64,000 bases of DNA from positions 77,603-141,602 of the forward strand of contig CAYNFR010000003.1 in the NCBI GenBank assembly GCA_964396595.1, written 5' to 3'. The stretch's first letter is position 1; each line of letters starts with the position of its first letter. Under the pieces are notes generated by a model that had not been told where the DNA came from, made no database searches, and was given only the letters and a program-made list of their open reading frames with translations. Of this stretch, positions 18,806-28,039 are shown in pieces. A program made the position numbers and the translations under genes. Origin of the DNA: CAYNFR01 sp964396595 (lineage in GTDB: Bacteria > Bacteroidota > Bacteroidia > Chitinophagales > Saprospiraceae).

Positions 18806-19633
18806 TTAATGTAATATCTCCTGCCAATTGACCGCATCGTTGTGTGAATGTGTAAAGCCCATCGCACGCTCCTCTTGCACCGTGTGTATATCTCTGAAAG
18901 CCATCACATAAGTCTTGCGCCATTCTGAAGAAATATTTCCTCCACTGCCATGCACAATACGCTCATCATGAATCGTGACAGAGCCGCGCTTAACCGGCAG
19001 ATAAACCACTTCGTCGGTGGGTTTAGATTCTATAACAAGCGTATGGCTGTCATCACGGCTGTCGCCGACAGGCCTGTGAGCGCGAAGCTCGGGTTCTTTG
19101 TTTGTACCAGGTACGACCTGCAGGCAGCCATTCTCCATTCCTGAATCACTCATGGCCAACGAAAAAGTCGCCGTCCAGGTATTCTTGGTTTTAGGCCAGT
19201 AACCGATATCCTGGTGCATGGCAAATTCCGCCTTTTCCTTCTGTGGTTTTTTGGCAAGAAATTGCTCGTAGTCCATCACGCCCGTTCCAGCGTAGAGTTG
19301 ATCTACCACAGACTGCGCCACTTGCCAGAAGATATTGTTAGCAAGCTCGGGGCGATATTTACTGGGAAGCATTGCATTGACAAGCCTAAACTCCTCAAAT
19401 GGCGTCCCATATGGCTGAGACATATCACAAAAATCCCTAGCCATTCCCGGCTCTTTACCCAATATAAAATGATCAAACCAAGGATCTAGAAAACGTAGCT
19501 CCTCCTCTGTCAAAAAATCATTCAATACCAGATAACCTTGATCGCTATATTGGGCAATTTCGTCAGGTGTGATGTGATATTGCTTGCCTTCTCGGCGATG
19601 ACTACCGGAAGTGGGATTAGTTATAATTTTCAT
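18806..19633 (-). CDS. Phytanoyl-CoA dioxygenase (PhyH) family protein
   Basis: 275 residues, Fe(II)/2-oxoglutarate-dependent oxygenase fold. Opening YHITPDEIAQYSDQGYLVL is typical of PhyH proteins. The iron ligands are likely the HxD of FAMHQDIGYW and the distal His of DERIVHGSGG; an Arg soon after (SEWRKTYVM) fits 2-oxoglutarate binding. The substrate is unknown. ATG at 19633 (MKIITNP) is preferred; the frame opens at 19660. It lies 50 bp downstream of the cytochrome c/sugar dehydrogenase gene. Confidence 0.87.
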   Translation of the reverse strand: MKIITNPTSGSHRREGKQYHITPDEIAQYSDQGYLVLNDFLTEEELRFLDPWFDHFILGKEPGMARDFCDMSQPYGTPFEEFRLVNAMLPSKYRPELANNIFWQVAQSVVDQLYAGTGVMDYEQFLAKKPQKEKAEFAMHQDIGYWPKTKNTWTATFSLAMSDSGMENGCLQVVPGTNKEPELRAHRPVGDSRDDSHTLVIESKPTDEVVYLPVKRGSVTIHDERIVHGSGGNISSEWRKTYVMAFRDIHTVQEERAMGFTHSHNDAVNWQEILH

Positions 19634-19683
19634 TTTCGAATCATTCTTATGGGTCAACACATTATAATCGAGCGTGGATATAA

Positions 19684-21081
19684 TTATTTTACGATTTTAT
19701 ATACTCGTCCCGGATTTTCATAACCTATATAGATATACCCATCTTTACCCTGATAAATACTTCGCATTCTCCCCGATTTGGCAAATAATTTTTCACGATT
19801 CTCATATTCGCCATCTGCAGAAATTATAGTTCGATCCAGATAGTTGTATTTGAGAGAACCGTTAAGTAGATTTCCTTCCCAGAATGGATACGCTGAATCT
19901 CTTACAAATACCATCCCGCATACACCTATACTAGGTACCCAATAATATAGTGGCTGCTCCATGCCGTCTTGATGCGTTTTATCCGTAATTTTAGTACCGT
20001 CGTAGTTGATGCCATAAGTGATAACAGGCCATCCATAATTAGCACCTCTTTTTACGAGATTAATCTCATCACCTCCTCTTGGACCGTGTTCATTGCTGTA
20101 GATCAGATCATTAGTGGCATCATAAACAAGACCCTGTGGGTTACGATGCCCATAAGAGTATATACTCTTACGCGCTTCCGCTTGATTAACAAATGGATTG
20201 TCATCGGGGACACTTCCATCCCAGTTGAGTCGATGGATCTTCCCGGCATCTATGCTCAAGCTTTGTGCCGTCTCGAAGTGTCTACCTCTATCACCTACAC
20301 TTACAAATAGATATCCGTGCTTATCGAAAATCATTCTCGATCCGTAATGATGCGCTGTGCTATAATACGGCTCTGCTATGAAGATATCCTTACCTCCGCT
20401 GAGCCGCCCATTATTGAAAGTAGCCATGTACACCGCTGTCGTCGCCAATGACGCATCCGTAGCATGTGGCTTCGAATAGCTAAGATAAAGGATGGTATTG
20501 CTGTCAAAGTCTGGATGTAATATCACATCGAGCAATCCCCCTTGATTTCGGTAACGAACAGCAGGCACGCCGGGCACTTCTGATATATTTCCATCTGTCT
20601 TGAGATAAAATAACTTGCCTGACTTGTCCGTAATTAATAGACTCATATCCGGCAGCTGTGCCATACCCCATGGTTCATTTACCTTATCAGTTACTAATGA
20701 CAGGGAAAGATTAGTGCCTTCAGATACATCGCTAAGACCATCACTTGCATCTTTAAAATCATAGGATTGAACTTCTTTGGATGCATTGAGGATATATGTC
20801 GCCAGATCGTTAGCATCTTTTTCACTTAGCGCTGCTTCAAAAGCAGGCATGCCTTCATCGAGAAGCCCTTTTAGTATTACCTGTGCTATCTCTTTTTGAG
20901 TATTGCCCACGACCCATTTCGGTCTATCTGCAAATGCATTAACCTCCTGACCGTGACATGAGGCACATAAATTTTTATAATTTTCTGAGGCTTTATCGGC
21001 CAATTCGGGGTTCATGGACGAACTGCATGAAAAGTAGATCACTGCTAGTGCCATCAAAAGTAAGAAGACAAATTTTTTCAT
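19684..21081 (-). CDS. Cytochrome c / PQQ-type sugar dehydrogenase fusion lipoprotein
   Basis: 465 residues. The N-terminus MKKFVFLLLMALAVIYFSC is a lipoprotein signal. A class I cytochrome c domain follows: heme motif CASCH and distal Met in EGMPAFEAALS, about residues 25-105. The C-terminal ~340 residues are a beta-propeller of the glucose/sorbosone dehydrogenase type (EPWGMAQLPD, QGGLLDVILHPDF, GSRMIFDKHGYLFVSVGDRG, YSYGHRNPQGL, NEHGPRGGDEIN). Such propellers oxidise aldoses with PQQ; the fused heme would pass electrons to the respiratory chain. No PQQ synthesis genes are in the window. Confidence 0.88.
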   Translation of the reverse strand: MKKFVFLLLMALAVIYFSCSSSMNPELADKASENYKNLCASCHGQEVNAFADRPKWVVGNTQKEIAQVILKGLLDEGMPAFEAALSEKDANDLATYILNASKEVQSYDFKDASDGLSDVSEGTNLSLSLVTDKVNEPWGMAQLPDMSLLITDKSGKLFYLKTDGNISEVPGVPAVRYRNQGGLLDVILHPDFDSNTILYLSYSKPHATDASLATTAVYMATFNNGRLSGGKDIFIAEPYYSTAHHYGSRMIFDKHGYLFVSVGDRGRHFETAQSLSIDAGKIHRLNWDGSVPDDNPFVNQAEARKSIYSYGHRNPQGLVYDATNDLIYSNEHGPRGGDEINLVKRGANYGWPVITYGINYDGTKITDKTHQDGMEQPLYYWVPSIGVCGMVFVRDSAYPFWEGNLLNGSLKYNYLDRTIISADGEYENREKLFAKSGRMRSIYQGKDGYIYIGYENPGRVYKIVK

Positions 21082-21200
21082 TATCAAGGGTGTATCAGAT
21101 TAACGATCAAAGAGCTCAAAAATAAACATTCTCATACGTACCACCAGAAGATATTGTAGCTAGAATGTATAAAAATGCGAATATATCCGCGTGGCAAGCT

Positions 21201-22145
21201 TCACATTTTGACAAAGTGGCGCTCAATTACCTGGCCTTCTAAGTTAACCAGCCATATTTTGTACGAACCCGGTGTGAGGGATGAAATGTCAATTTTTCCA
21301 TCATTGATACCTTTTTCACTACGGTATAATGCACCTTCCTTACTTTCGATCTCAAAATGTTTGACCTTGTCAGGATTGTTAAGATAGAGAGTGTAATAAG
21401 CGATTTTTGGCTGGACGTCTATAAAATCGTCTTGCGCACTGACATTGCTTTGTTTAATTAATCGTTTTATTTCATCTATTGTCAAGACGGCATCGTAAAG
21501 CCTTAAGTCATCTATTCCCCCGGGAAATATCATATCAACTCCCTTGTCCGTCATCCGCTGGCCTATAGACAGTGGTAATTCATAATTATGGCTAGCTTGT
21601 TCAGGTAAATCTACATAAGCAAGCTTCTGACCTTGTATATACAACTCTATTCTCGATGAATCAACAACTATTGCTACATGCCGCCATTCTTCTGCAAGTA
21701 GTGACTTTGGTTTTGTAATAATATTGTGGATTTTACCTGATTGGCCTCTGATCGAGAGGCTGAGAGATCTGTCCTTATTAAGCATGAGGCACATATAACT
21801 GTCTTTATCCCTATTTCCGGCAGACTGCGCATATAAAACGCCGGAGGGTGTCTCATCTATTCCATAACGCACCCATATCGAGATGCTATACTGAGCCTCA
21901 GGTCGCCAGTCATAAATTAAAAATGGCTCTGTCAAACTACTGAGATCAAGAAAAGATTTCCCGACAGCCGCTTGCTTATTCTTAAGGTCGACAGAGGCTG
22001 GACGGGCATATCGAGACCGCTGCTCTATACTAGATTCCTCCTCCACTTCAAAGGGCCAATACATGGTAGGTGTCAATTGTCCATATAGGCTAAAGCCCAA
22101 TATGCCAAAGACCATGATCAATCCACCAATGCGTATCCTTATCAT
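21201..22145 (-). CDS. LamG-domain secreted protein with T9SS-like tail
   Basis: 314 residues. Signal peptide (GGLIMVFGILGFSLYGQ), then a LamG/concanavalin-like domain at about 40-230 (ISIWVRY, WRHVAIVVDSSRIELYIQGQ, GGIDDLRLYDAVLT). The last ~65 residues resemble a type IX secretion sorting domain: IDISSLTPGSYKIWLVNLEG then a terminal hydrophobic/Lys strand (VIERHFVKM). Predicted to be exported to the cell surface; ligand unknown. It lies 119 bp upstream of the sugar dehydrogenase gene on the same strand. Confidence 0.78.
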   Translation of the reverse strand: MIRIRIGGLIMVFGILGFSLYGQLTPTMYWPFEVEEESSIEQRSRYARPASVDLKNKQAAVGKSFLDLSSLTEPFLIYDWRPEAQYSISIWVRYGIDETPSGVLYAQSAGNRDKDSYMCLMLNKDRSLSLSIRGQSGKIHNIITKPKSLLAEEWRHVAIVVDSSRIELYIQGQKLAYVDLPEQASHNYELPLSIGQRMTDKGVDMIFPGGIDDLRLYDAVLTIDEIKRLIKQSNVSAQDDFIDVQPKIAYYTLYLNNPDKVKHFEIESKEGALYRSEKGINDGKIDISSLTPGSYKIWLVNLEGQVIERHFVKM

Positions 22146-22567
22146 TCCCTAATGTTGATAATTGAATTAAATTCAATCAAAAGCCGTGGTAAAGGTAAGA
22201 AATCGTCTTTATTAGTAGTTCTCAGTATTAACCCTAGGGTCGACAAGCAGGTAAACAGTAACTAAAATCAGAAATATGTATAACAGTATCTAGTGTTCAA
22301 GGCTAGAAAATGACATAAGCTGACGGGAAATGTGAACTATTGATACTTTGAGGTTTAGAATGGCATAAATCGGCTACATTAGAAGTACGGGCCTAAAAAA
22401 ACAAAAGGCTCACCTCCGCAGAGACAAGCCAATTGTATCAACTATAGGGTAATAAACTTTTGAGAAATCTTAAAACACTTACATCTTTATGAACGTGCTT
22501 AACATCTGATATAAAGACGCAATATGTCAGACCTCCCCCTACTCGATGAAGAAAAAAATAATTTTTT
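22146..22567. other. Intergenic stretch holding the murQ-operon terminator
   Basis: 422 bp without a credible gene. The only structure found is the minus-strand terminator at 22395-22430, 138 bp after the zincin stop codon. The part from 22146 to 22390 would carry the promoter of the LamG gene. Confidence 0.55.
22395..22430 (-). terminator. Terminator of the murQ operon
   Basis: On the minus strand, arms GGCTTGTCTC and GAGGTGAGCC pair over ten positions (three G-U wobbles in RNA) around a TGCG tetraloop, followed by TTTTGTTTTTT. Confidence 0.75.
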
Positions 22568-23203
22568 TTATGACCCCCATGAACTGACTTCTTTTATCAT
22601 GTCGTCCAGTACAGCGATTTCTATAGGATTGAGATAGTATTTACGTTTTGTATTACGATAGTCTTCGCTGACATTGGCTTCATGAAGAACAAAGTGTGAC
22701 CAAGCTTTTAGTTGAGAGCCAAAGCCTTTTTTGATGGCCAGATAATCGGTTGCTTTCTCGTAAACCTCCTTCCACCCCGGAAACAAGTAAATGAAGCCTG
22801 TTTTGATGATCTGCCAACGCGTCTTGAATTCATAATCAAGAATATGACTTAATTCGTGAGCCAATATTCCCTTTTGCGCTTCCCTTGGTAACTGAGATAG
22901 CAATAGCCGACCATTGCCCTCTTGATTATTGACGAGTAACAAATACTTTCGTTTCGATCTAAAAAGTAGGCTTTCGACATCGGGTCGCGCCATCATAGTC
23001 ATAGATAGGGGTCTCGGAGACCAAAAGATATGTGCTTTCTGGAGTTCCGGAAATGAACGAATTACTTCAGCCATCACAGCATTCGTCTCCTCAGGAAGGC
23101 CATCAATGGTCATGGTAAAATCACCTGCTCGATTATTAATATCGACATGGCTCATACATTCGTCATAAGCCTTGCTGACCTTGCGCAATCTGTCCGTCAT
23201 CAC
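22568..23203 (-). CDS. Small zincin-type putative metallopeptidase
   Basis: 211 residues, family not recognised. It carries HELSH (HExxH, residues 116-120) in the context KGILAHELSHILDYEF, the usual zincin helix, with a possible third ligand in the acidic segment YEKATDYLAIKKG downstream. No signal peptide and no transmembrane helix beyond a moderately hydrophobic patch (IIKTGFIYLFPGW), so probably cytoplasmic. It overlaps murQ by 4 bp and is the last gene of the operon. A role in cell-wall peptide handling is only inference from that context. Confidence 0.7.
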   Translation of the reverse strand: MMTDRLRKVSKAYDECMSHVDINNRAGDFTMTIDGLPEETNAVMAEVIRSFPELQKAHIFWSPRPLSMTMMARPDVESLLFRSKRKYLLLVNNQEGNGRLLLSQLPREAQKGILAHELSHILDYEFKTRWQIIKTGFIYLFPGWKEVYEKATDYLAIKKGFGSQLKAWSHFVLHEANVSEDYRNTKRKYYLNPIEIAVLDDMIKEVSSWGS

Positions 23204-24006
23204 GATTGACTTAGTATTGCCGCTCTGACACTGCCATGTTGCAAGAGTAAAGCACGCGCATCATCATAAGAAATATCGAGTCCTGCCATCACCATTTTAG
23301 CACCCCGATCGATCAGCTTGTCGTTACTAAGCTGCATATCGACCATCTTATTATCCTTAACTCTGCCCATCTTAATCATTACAGCGGTAGAGATCATGTT
23401 GAGAACTAATTTTTGTGCTGTCCCACTTTTCATACGAGTACTACCGGTGATAAACTCAGGGCCGACTTCCACCTCTATCGGAAAATCAGCATTGGCTGCC
23501 AATGGCGAGCCAATATTGCAGGTGATACAAGCTGTCTGAATACCCTGCTCACGACAATACTTTAATCCATTGACAACATAAGGGGTAGTACCTGATGCTG
23601 CGACTCCTATGACAAAATCCTTATTGTCTATCGAATATTCTGTGAGATCCTTCCATGCCAGATGTATATCATCCTCAGCATGCTCCACAGCCTTACGCAT
23701 AGCCTTATCTCCTCCTGCCATTATGCCAATGACCATGTCATGCGGCACCCCAAAGGTAGGGGGACATTCAGACGCATCAACCACTCCCAGCCTGCCACTA
23801 GTCCCAGCTCCAATGTAAAAAAGTCTTCCCCCGTCTTTCATTTTAGCATATACGGCGTCAATACATTTTTCAACTTGGGGTAAGACACCGGCGATCGCTA
23901 GTGGCACTTTATGATCTTCTGTATTGATAGACCTAATGATCTCTAATGTCGACATTTTTTCTAAATGTCTATAAATAGATGACTCTTCTGTAATCCTTTT
24001 GAACAT
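23200..24006 (-). CDS. murQ: N-acetylmuramic acid 6-phosphate etherase
   Basis: 268 residues. MurQ removes the lactyl ether of N-acetylmuramic acid 6-phosphate to give N-acetylglucosamine 6-phosphate in peptidoglycan recycling. The SIS domain motifs are clear: KMSTLEIIRSIN, FYIGAGTSGRLGVVDASECP, ASGTTPYV, and TGSTRMKSGTAQKL. Slightly shorter than the E. coli enzyme (298). It sits between a sodium symporter (13 bp upstream) and the zincin (4 bp overlap). MurQ normally needs a phosphorylated substrate; no kinase (anmK, murK or PTS) is in the operon, so that step must be encoded elsewhere. Confidence 0.95.
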   Translation of the reverse strand: MFKRITEESSIYRHLEKMSTLEIIRSINTEDHKVPLAIAGVLPQVEKCIDAVYAKMKDGGRLFYIGAGTSGRLGVVDASECPPTFGVPHDMVIGIMAGGDKAMRKAVEHAEDDIHLAWKDLTEYSIDNKDFVIGVAASGTTPYVVNGLKYCREQGIQTACITCNIGSPLAANADFPIEVEVGPEFITGSTRMKSGTAQKLVLNMISTAVMIKMGRVKDNKMVDMQLSNDKLIDRGAKMVMAGLDISYDDARALLLQHGSVRAAILSQS

Positions 24007-24019
24007 ACGTTTTCATATT

Positions 24020-25507
24020 TTAATTATGCCTCTCGCCAGGTCGAGATATTAACCACAATCCTATAAAGGTCAGCAAACCATTAAATGCAAGAATCAGAAA
24101 CCCAAATCTGAATCCACCCAATAAACTCGCACTACTCACATTGACAAAATAAGATACTATTGGACATATCAGACACACCCACAATGCCCATTTATCCCGT
24201 ATAGCTCTCTTCGTAAACACCCCAAAACTAAATAGCCCCAGCAATGGCCCATAAGTATAACCTGCTATGGTAAATAGCTCATTAATAATTGCGTCGTTAT
24301 TAATCGCTTTGAATAATAAAATGACTAACAATAGTATAATAGAAAATCCTATGTGGACGACCAATCGCGTACGGCGTTTCTGCTCCTCCGTACGTGCTGA
24401 GCTTTCAAAATTTAAAAAATCTACACAAAAAGCCGTCGTCAATGCAGTCAAGGCACTATCCGCACTAGAATAAGCCGCGGCTATCAATCCCAAAACGAAT
24501 ACGATTCCAATAAATGGAGATAAGTGATTCAATGCAAGATTGGGATACAATAGATCTGTTTTAGTCGGGATTTCAATACCTTTGGATAAGGCAAAATACC
24601 ATAATATCGCTCCCAGGGTCAGAAATAGAATATTGGCAAATATCAAGCTGACACTGAATGTGAACATATTTTTTTGGGCGTCGCCCAATGATTTACAAGT
24701 TAAATTTTTCTGCATCATATCTTGATCGAGACCTGTCATCACGATCGCAATTAAGGCACCACTTATAAACTGTTTGAAAAAATTATTGGGGTCTGACCAA
24801 CCACTGTCAAAATAAAAGGTCTTAAAATAGCCACTTTCAGAAAGGGTTCCCACCATCTCTCCCAGCCCCATATCTAGCGAATTTAACAATGCATAAATCG
24901 TCATCACTACAGCAGTCAACATCGCTACCGTCTGTATCGTGTCTGTATAAACGATTGTTTTTATCCCCCCTCTGAATGTGTACACCCAGATAAGTATAAT
25001 CGTCATAGCCACTGTCCAGAAAAAGGATATACCAAAACTCGCCAAAACAAAATTATGCAAAATAATCGCTACCAAAAACAGCCTAAATGCCGATCCAATA
25101 ATCCGCGACAACAAAAAATAAAATGCTCCGGTCTTATAACTATATACCCCAAATCGCTCATTCAAATATCCATAAATGGATGTTAAGTTATATTTATAGT
25201 AAATCGGCATCAAAACCGTCGCAATTACAAAATAGCCCAGCATATAACCCAAGACTACCTGCATGTAACTGAAATTCATGTTCACCCCACCAGCTCCTAC
25301 TACACCAGGTATGGAAATAAATGTAACACCTGACAGCGAAGCACCAATCATTCCGATCGCAACCAACAACCACGGTGATCGTCTATTACCGGTAAAAAAA
25401 CTACTGTTGTCGGCACCTCTTCCCGTAAAATAAGAGACCACCATCAAGAACAAAAAATAACTGCCTATGACCAGCAATGTCTGAAAGGGTTGTATAGACT
25501 GATTCAT
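24020..25507 (-). CDS. Sodium:solute symporter (SSS family)
   Basis: 495 residues, about 13 transmembrane helices. SSS signature regions: YFTGRGADNSSFFTGNRRSP after helix 1, GASLSGVTFISIPG, and the helix-5/8 region YSSADSALTALTTAFCVDFL that usually carries Na+ ligands. Between a deacetylase-like gene (17 bp) and murQ (13 bp), so the substrate is most likely an amino sugar or muropeptide-derived sugar; this is inference from gene order, which recurs in Bacteroidota. Confidence 0.88.
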   Translation of the reverse strand: MNQSIQPFQTLLVIGSYFLFLMVVSYFTGRGADNSSFFTGNRRSPWLLVAIGMIGASLSGVTFISIPGVVGAGGVNMNFSYMQVVLGYMLGYFVIATVLMPIYYKYNLTSIYGYLNERFGVYSYKTGAFYFLLSRIIGSAFRLFLVAIILHNFVLASFGISFFWTVAMTIILIWVYTFRGGIKTIVYTDTIQTVAMLTAVVMTIYALLNSLDMGLGEMVGTLSESGYFKTFYFDSGWSDPNNFFKQFISGALIAIVMTGLDQDMMQKNLTCKSLGDAQKNMFTFSVSLIFANILFLTLGAILWYFALSKGIEIPTKTDLLYPNLALNHLSPFIGIVFVLGLIAAAYSSADSALTALTTAFCVDFLNFESSARTEEQKRRTRLVVHIGFSIILLLVILLFKAINNDAIINELFTIAGYTYGPLLGLFSFGVFTKRAIRDKWALWVCLICPIVSYFVNVSSASLLGGFRFGFLILAFNGLLTFIGLWLISRPGERHN

Positions 25508-25524
25508 GCCGCTAAATTACTCAT

Positions 25525-26832
25525 TTATCCCTCTATCATCTCCTCAAATACAGATCGCCAAGGATGCCATCCGTATGCAGTACTCAGCGAACTATTATGC
25601 CAAACAAATGCGAAATCCCCATGAACGGCCTCTGATTTCTTTCTCAGTTCCATCACTAATTCTTTGGCTGCGAATGGGTTCAGTTTCATATAGTATCGTA
25701 ATGTCACATCCATAACACTATATGGCATAATAACCAAATCTGTCGCTTCATCCCGCTCCAGATCATACCATTTAAATGGTTTACTTGTGCCTGCCCTATA
25801 CCCTACAGCATCAGGATATATAATACTATGATCCTCGTAAATACCACAGTCTATCAATCTCCTATACGTTTCAGGCCAGCTGATCTTTATAAAATGTTGT
25901 CGCGACAAGCCGACAGATTGCATTACTGCTTTATCAATTATTGTTTTCTCGGCATGGAGCTGCTCTCCGCTTTCATTGCTCGCATAAGAAGGATGAAGTC
26001 CGATACGGGCATAAGTGCGTATTTGGCGAATCAAGTTTTCCCATACAGGCATACTCACGACATGATTGAGGTCGTGCGGTTTCTCATAATTGCATAAGAA
26101 GAAAAAATATATCTCAGCATTCTTACCCGTCAGTTTATCGCTCAAATAATCATAGGTATCAAATGGATCTTGGCCAGTGGCCAAAAAAACGATCCGACTC
26201 AAGAATGTATTCCATCTCGCCGTCAGCGTATCCTTGATTAAACCAGGGATCAATTTTCCTCCCTTCCCTTTAAAAGCATAGGGCTGATCAATATCGATCG
26301 AGTAACGTCGTCTCCCTTTACGCTTCTGTATATCAACACCTGATTTCTCGATTAGCACTTGACGAAAAGCCTCCACCCATTCGTCTATGATCGGACGGGC
26401 AAGAAAATTGTGCCTGTAAGCAAGACTATTCCGAGCCTGATGACGACCATACTGATCATAGCTCGTATCTAGATACTCCTCGTATCGGGTGATGAAGTAA
26501 AAAACCATCGCGAAAAGATCAAATGGAAGCGCGTAGCCATCCATCGTATTAGTACCGAATATAAATGGTTTGTTTTCATCATAGTCCACCTTTGGATCAA
26601 TGTTATCTATCCTACCTTCTTCCAGTAATCCATTGCGCCATACATTTACACCCGCATCAAGATGAGTCACTTGAGCGTAATTAATGTAAACCTCACCCGA
26701 TCTCCGTTCGACTATAAAAAGATCAACAATCTCATATCCTATCCCGAGCCAATTATTAAAAACAGTATCAAATACATACCTGTGTCGATTTCTCACAGTA
26801 GATTCGGGCATGTAAACGAGACATTTTATCAT
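25525..26832 (-). CDS. Polysaccharide deacetylase-like protein
   Basis: 435 residues, similar to Bacteroidota proteins annotated as polysaccharide deacetylase family with an N-terminal domain of unknown function (DUF7033 type). The N-terminal ~150 residues precede a deacetylase-like (NodB) barrel: YSIDIDQPYAF provides the first Asp, IGLHPSYASN a His-containing motif, and DHSIIYPDAVGYRAGTSKPF a later strand. The second metal His of true deacetylases is not obvious, so activity is uncertain. ATG at 26832 (MIKCLVYMPES) is chosen over 26865. First gene of the murQ operon; it overlaps antisense only with a spurious extension of the divergent gene. Confidence 0.72.
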   Translation of the reverse strand: MIKCLVYMPESTVRNRHRYVFDTVFNNWLGIGYEIVDLFIVERRSGEVYINYAQVTHLDAGVNVWRNGLLEEGRIDNIDPKVDYDENKPFIFGTNTMDGYALPFDLFAMVFYFITRYEEYLDTSYDQYGRHQARNSLAYRHNFLARPIIDEWVEAFRQVLIEKSGVDIQKRKGRRRYSIDIDQPYAFKGKGGKLIPGLIKDTLTARWNTFLSRIVFLATGQDPFDTYDYLSDKLTGKNAEIYFFFLCNYEKPHDLNHVVSMPVWENLIRQIRTYARIGLHPSYASNESGEQLHAEKTIIDKAVMQSVGLSRQHFIKISWPETYRRLIDCGIYEDHSIIYPDAVGYRAGTSKPFKWYDLERDEATDLVIMPYSVMDVTLRYYMKLNPFAAKELVMELRKKSEAVHGDFAFVWHNSSLSTAYGWHPWRSVFEEMIEG

Positions 26833-26907
26833 GCCCGAAAAATACAAGATCTTCAAACATTCCACGTATTGATATGGATTTTACGTATATTCGATCTACA
26901 TAAGTTT

Positions 26908-27738
26908 ATGAAGAAACTAGTCTCATACCGACAGCTGTTCTCTATGTTCATTCTGCTAGGAATGGCGAATATCGGTTTCTCCCAAACGGTATTTCAACCT
27001 AAGCAGCTCGATAATCGTCTTCGAGGTTTCATATATGATAATGAGACGATTTACGAAATACGTCCTCACCTTAATGGGTTCGCACTGGGCTACAAGAAAG
27101 GTAAGATCGTAAGCTACGACAAGACCGTATACAGAAACTACGAAATCGGTTTCACAAAACATCCGGACGAGCGACGTCAAAACAAAAATACCACCATCAG
27201 TGGGTTTCGTATTTCGAGCCCATTCGTATACGGCAAGCGCAATGAAATGTTTAATTTGCGTGGCTCCACCGGCGTAAAAAAATACTTATCCGAAAAAACA
27301 AAGCAGAAAGGGGTCGCCATGGGCTACATTTATGAGGGAGGAGTAGCCCTTAGCCTATTAAAACCTTACGAGTTAAAGGTTGTCCGTATAGGAGATGATA
27401 ATCTTACCCGAACACAAGAAGTTGTAAGATTTAACAATGACACCAGAGAAGACTATTTAAATTTTGATCGGATATATGGGGGTAATGGAATTTTTAAGGG
27501 ATGGGATGGTTTAAGGCCGACTGTCGGTCTGCATGCAAAAATAGGAATGCATTGGGCTGTAGGCGCTTATGAACGTCAGGCAAAGGCTATCGAAGCAGGT
27601 ATCATGGTCGATATCTACCCCGGCAAAGTGCCCATAATGGTTGAGTCAGAAAATGTCAAAAATCAGTTTCTATTCATAAAACTTTATGCCTCCGGACAAA
27701 TAGGAAGTCGCAAACTGCGAAGCGAAATGCTCAAATAG
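26908..27738 (+). CDS. Exported protein, probably outer-membrane, unknown
   Basis: 276 residues when started at ATG 26908, which gives the signal peptide MKKLVSYRQLFSMFILLGMA ending near GFSQ. The mature part is rich in alternating aromatic/hydrophobic strands (NGFALGYKKGKIVSYDKTVY, KGVAMGYIYEGGVALSLLK, IGMHWAVGAY, NQFLFIKLYASGQIG), consistent with a beta barrel. No family recognised. Divergent from the murQ operon, 75 bp apart. The open frame reaches back to 26662 but that part is antisense to the deacetylase-like gene. Confidence 0.68.
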   Translation: MKKLVSYRQLFSMFILLGMANIGFSQTVFQPKQLDNRLRGFIYDNETIYEIRPHLNGFALGYKKGKIVSYDKTVYRNYEIGFTKHPDERRQNKNTTISGFRISSPFVYGKRNEMFNLRGSTGVKKYLSEKTKQKGVAMGYIYEGGVALSLLKPYELKVVRIGDDNLTRTQEVVRFNNDTREDYLNFDRIYGGNGIFKGWDGLRPTVGLHAKIGMHWAVGAYERQAKAIEAGIMVDIYPGKVPIMVESENVKNQFLFIKLYASGQIGSRKLRSEMLK

Positions 27739-28039
27739 TTCTGTCATCAGCTACATATTCGTGAAAGTTTATATCCAATCGTAACTAACAGAAAGATGCC
27801 TTCGGGTAAAGACATCTGTCAATTTTCTAGAAGGGAAACCTACTTTCTGAGTAATCAATATAATCTGTAGACAAGAGGAAAAAGGGCCGCAGAGTAATAG
27901 AAAACTGGCTTTTATTGATCGACATTCATCTTGGCTGATGAGATACATCTCATTTAATTTGTACGAAATCACAGTTTTAAGATCAGCAGAAGGAAACATT
28001 ATCAGGATTTTTGCAGTTTTGCTTTCATAATGATTGACG
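27739..28039. other. Upstream region of lipA
   Basis: 301 bp with no credible gene. It holds one perfect inverted repeat, ATGAGAT-AC-ATCTCAT at 27938-27953, 87 bp before the lipA ATG, which could be an operator; this has not been tied to any regulator. Confidence 0.4.
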
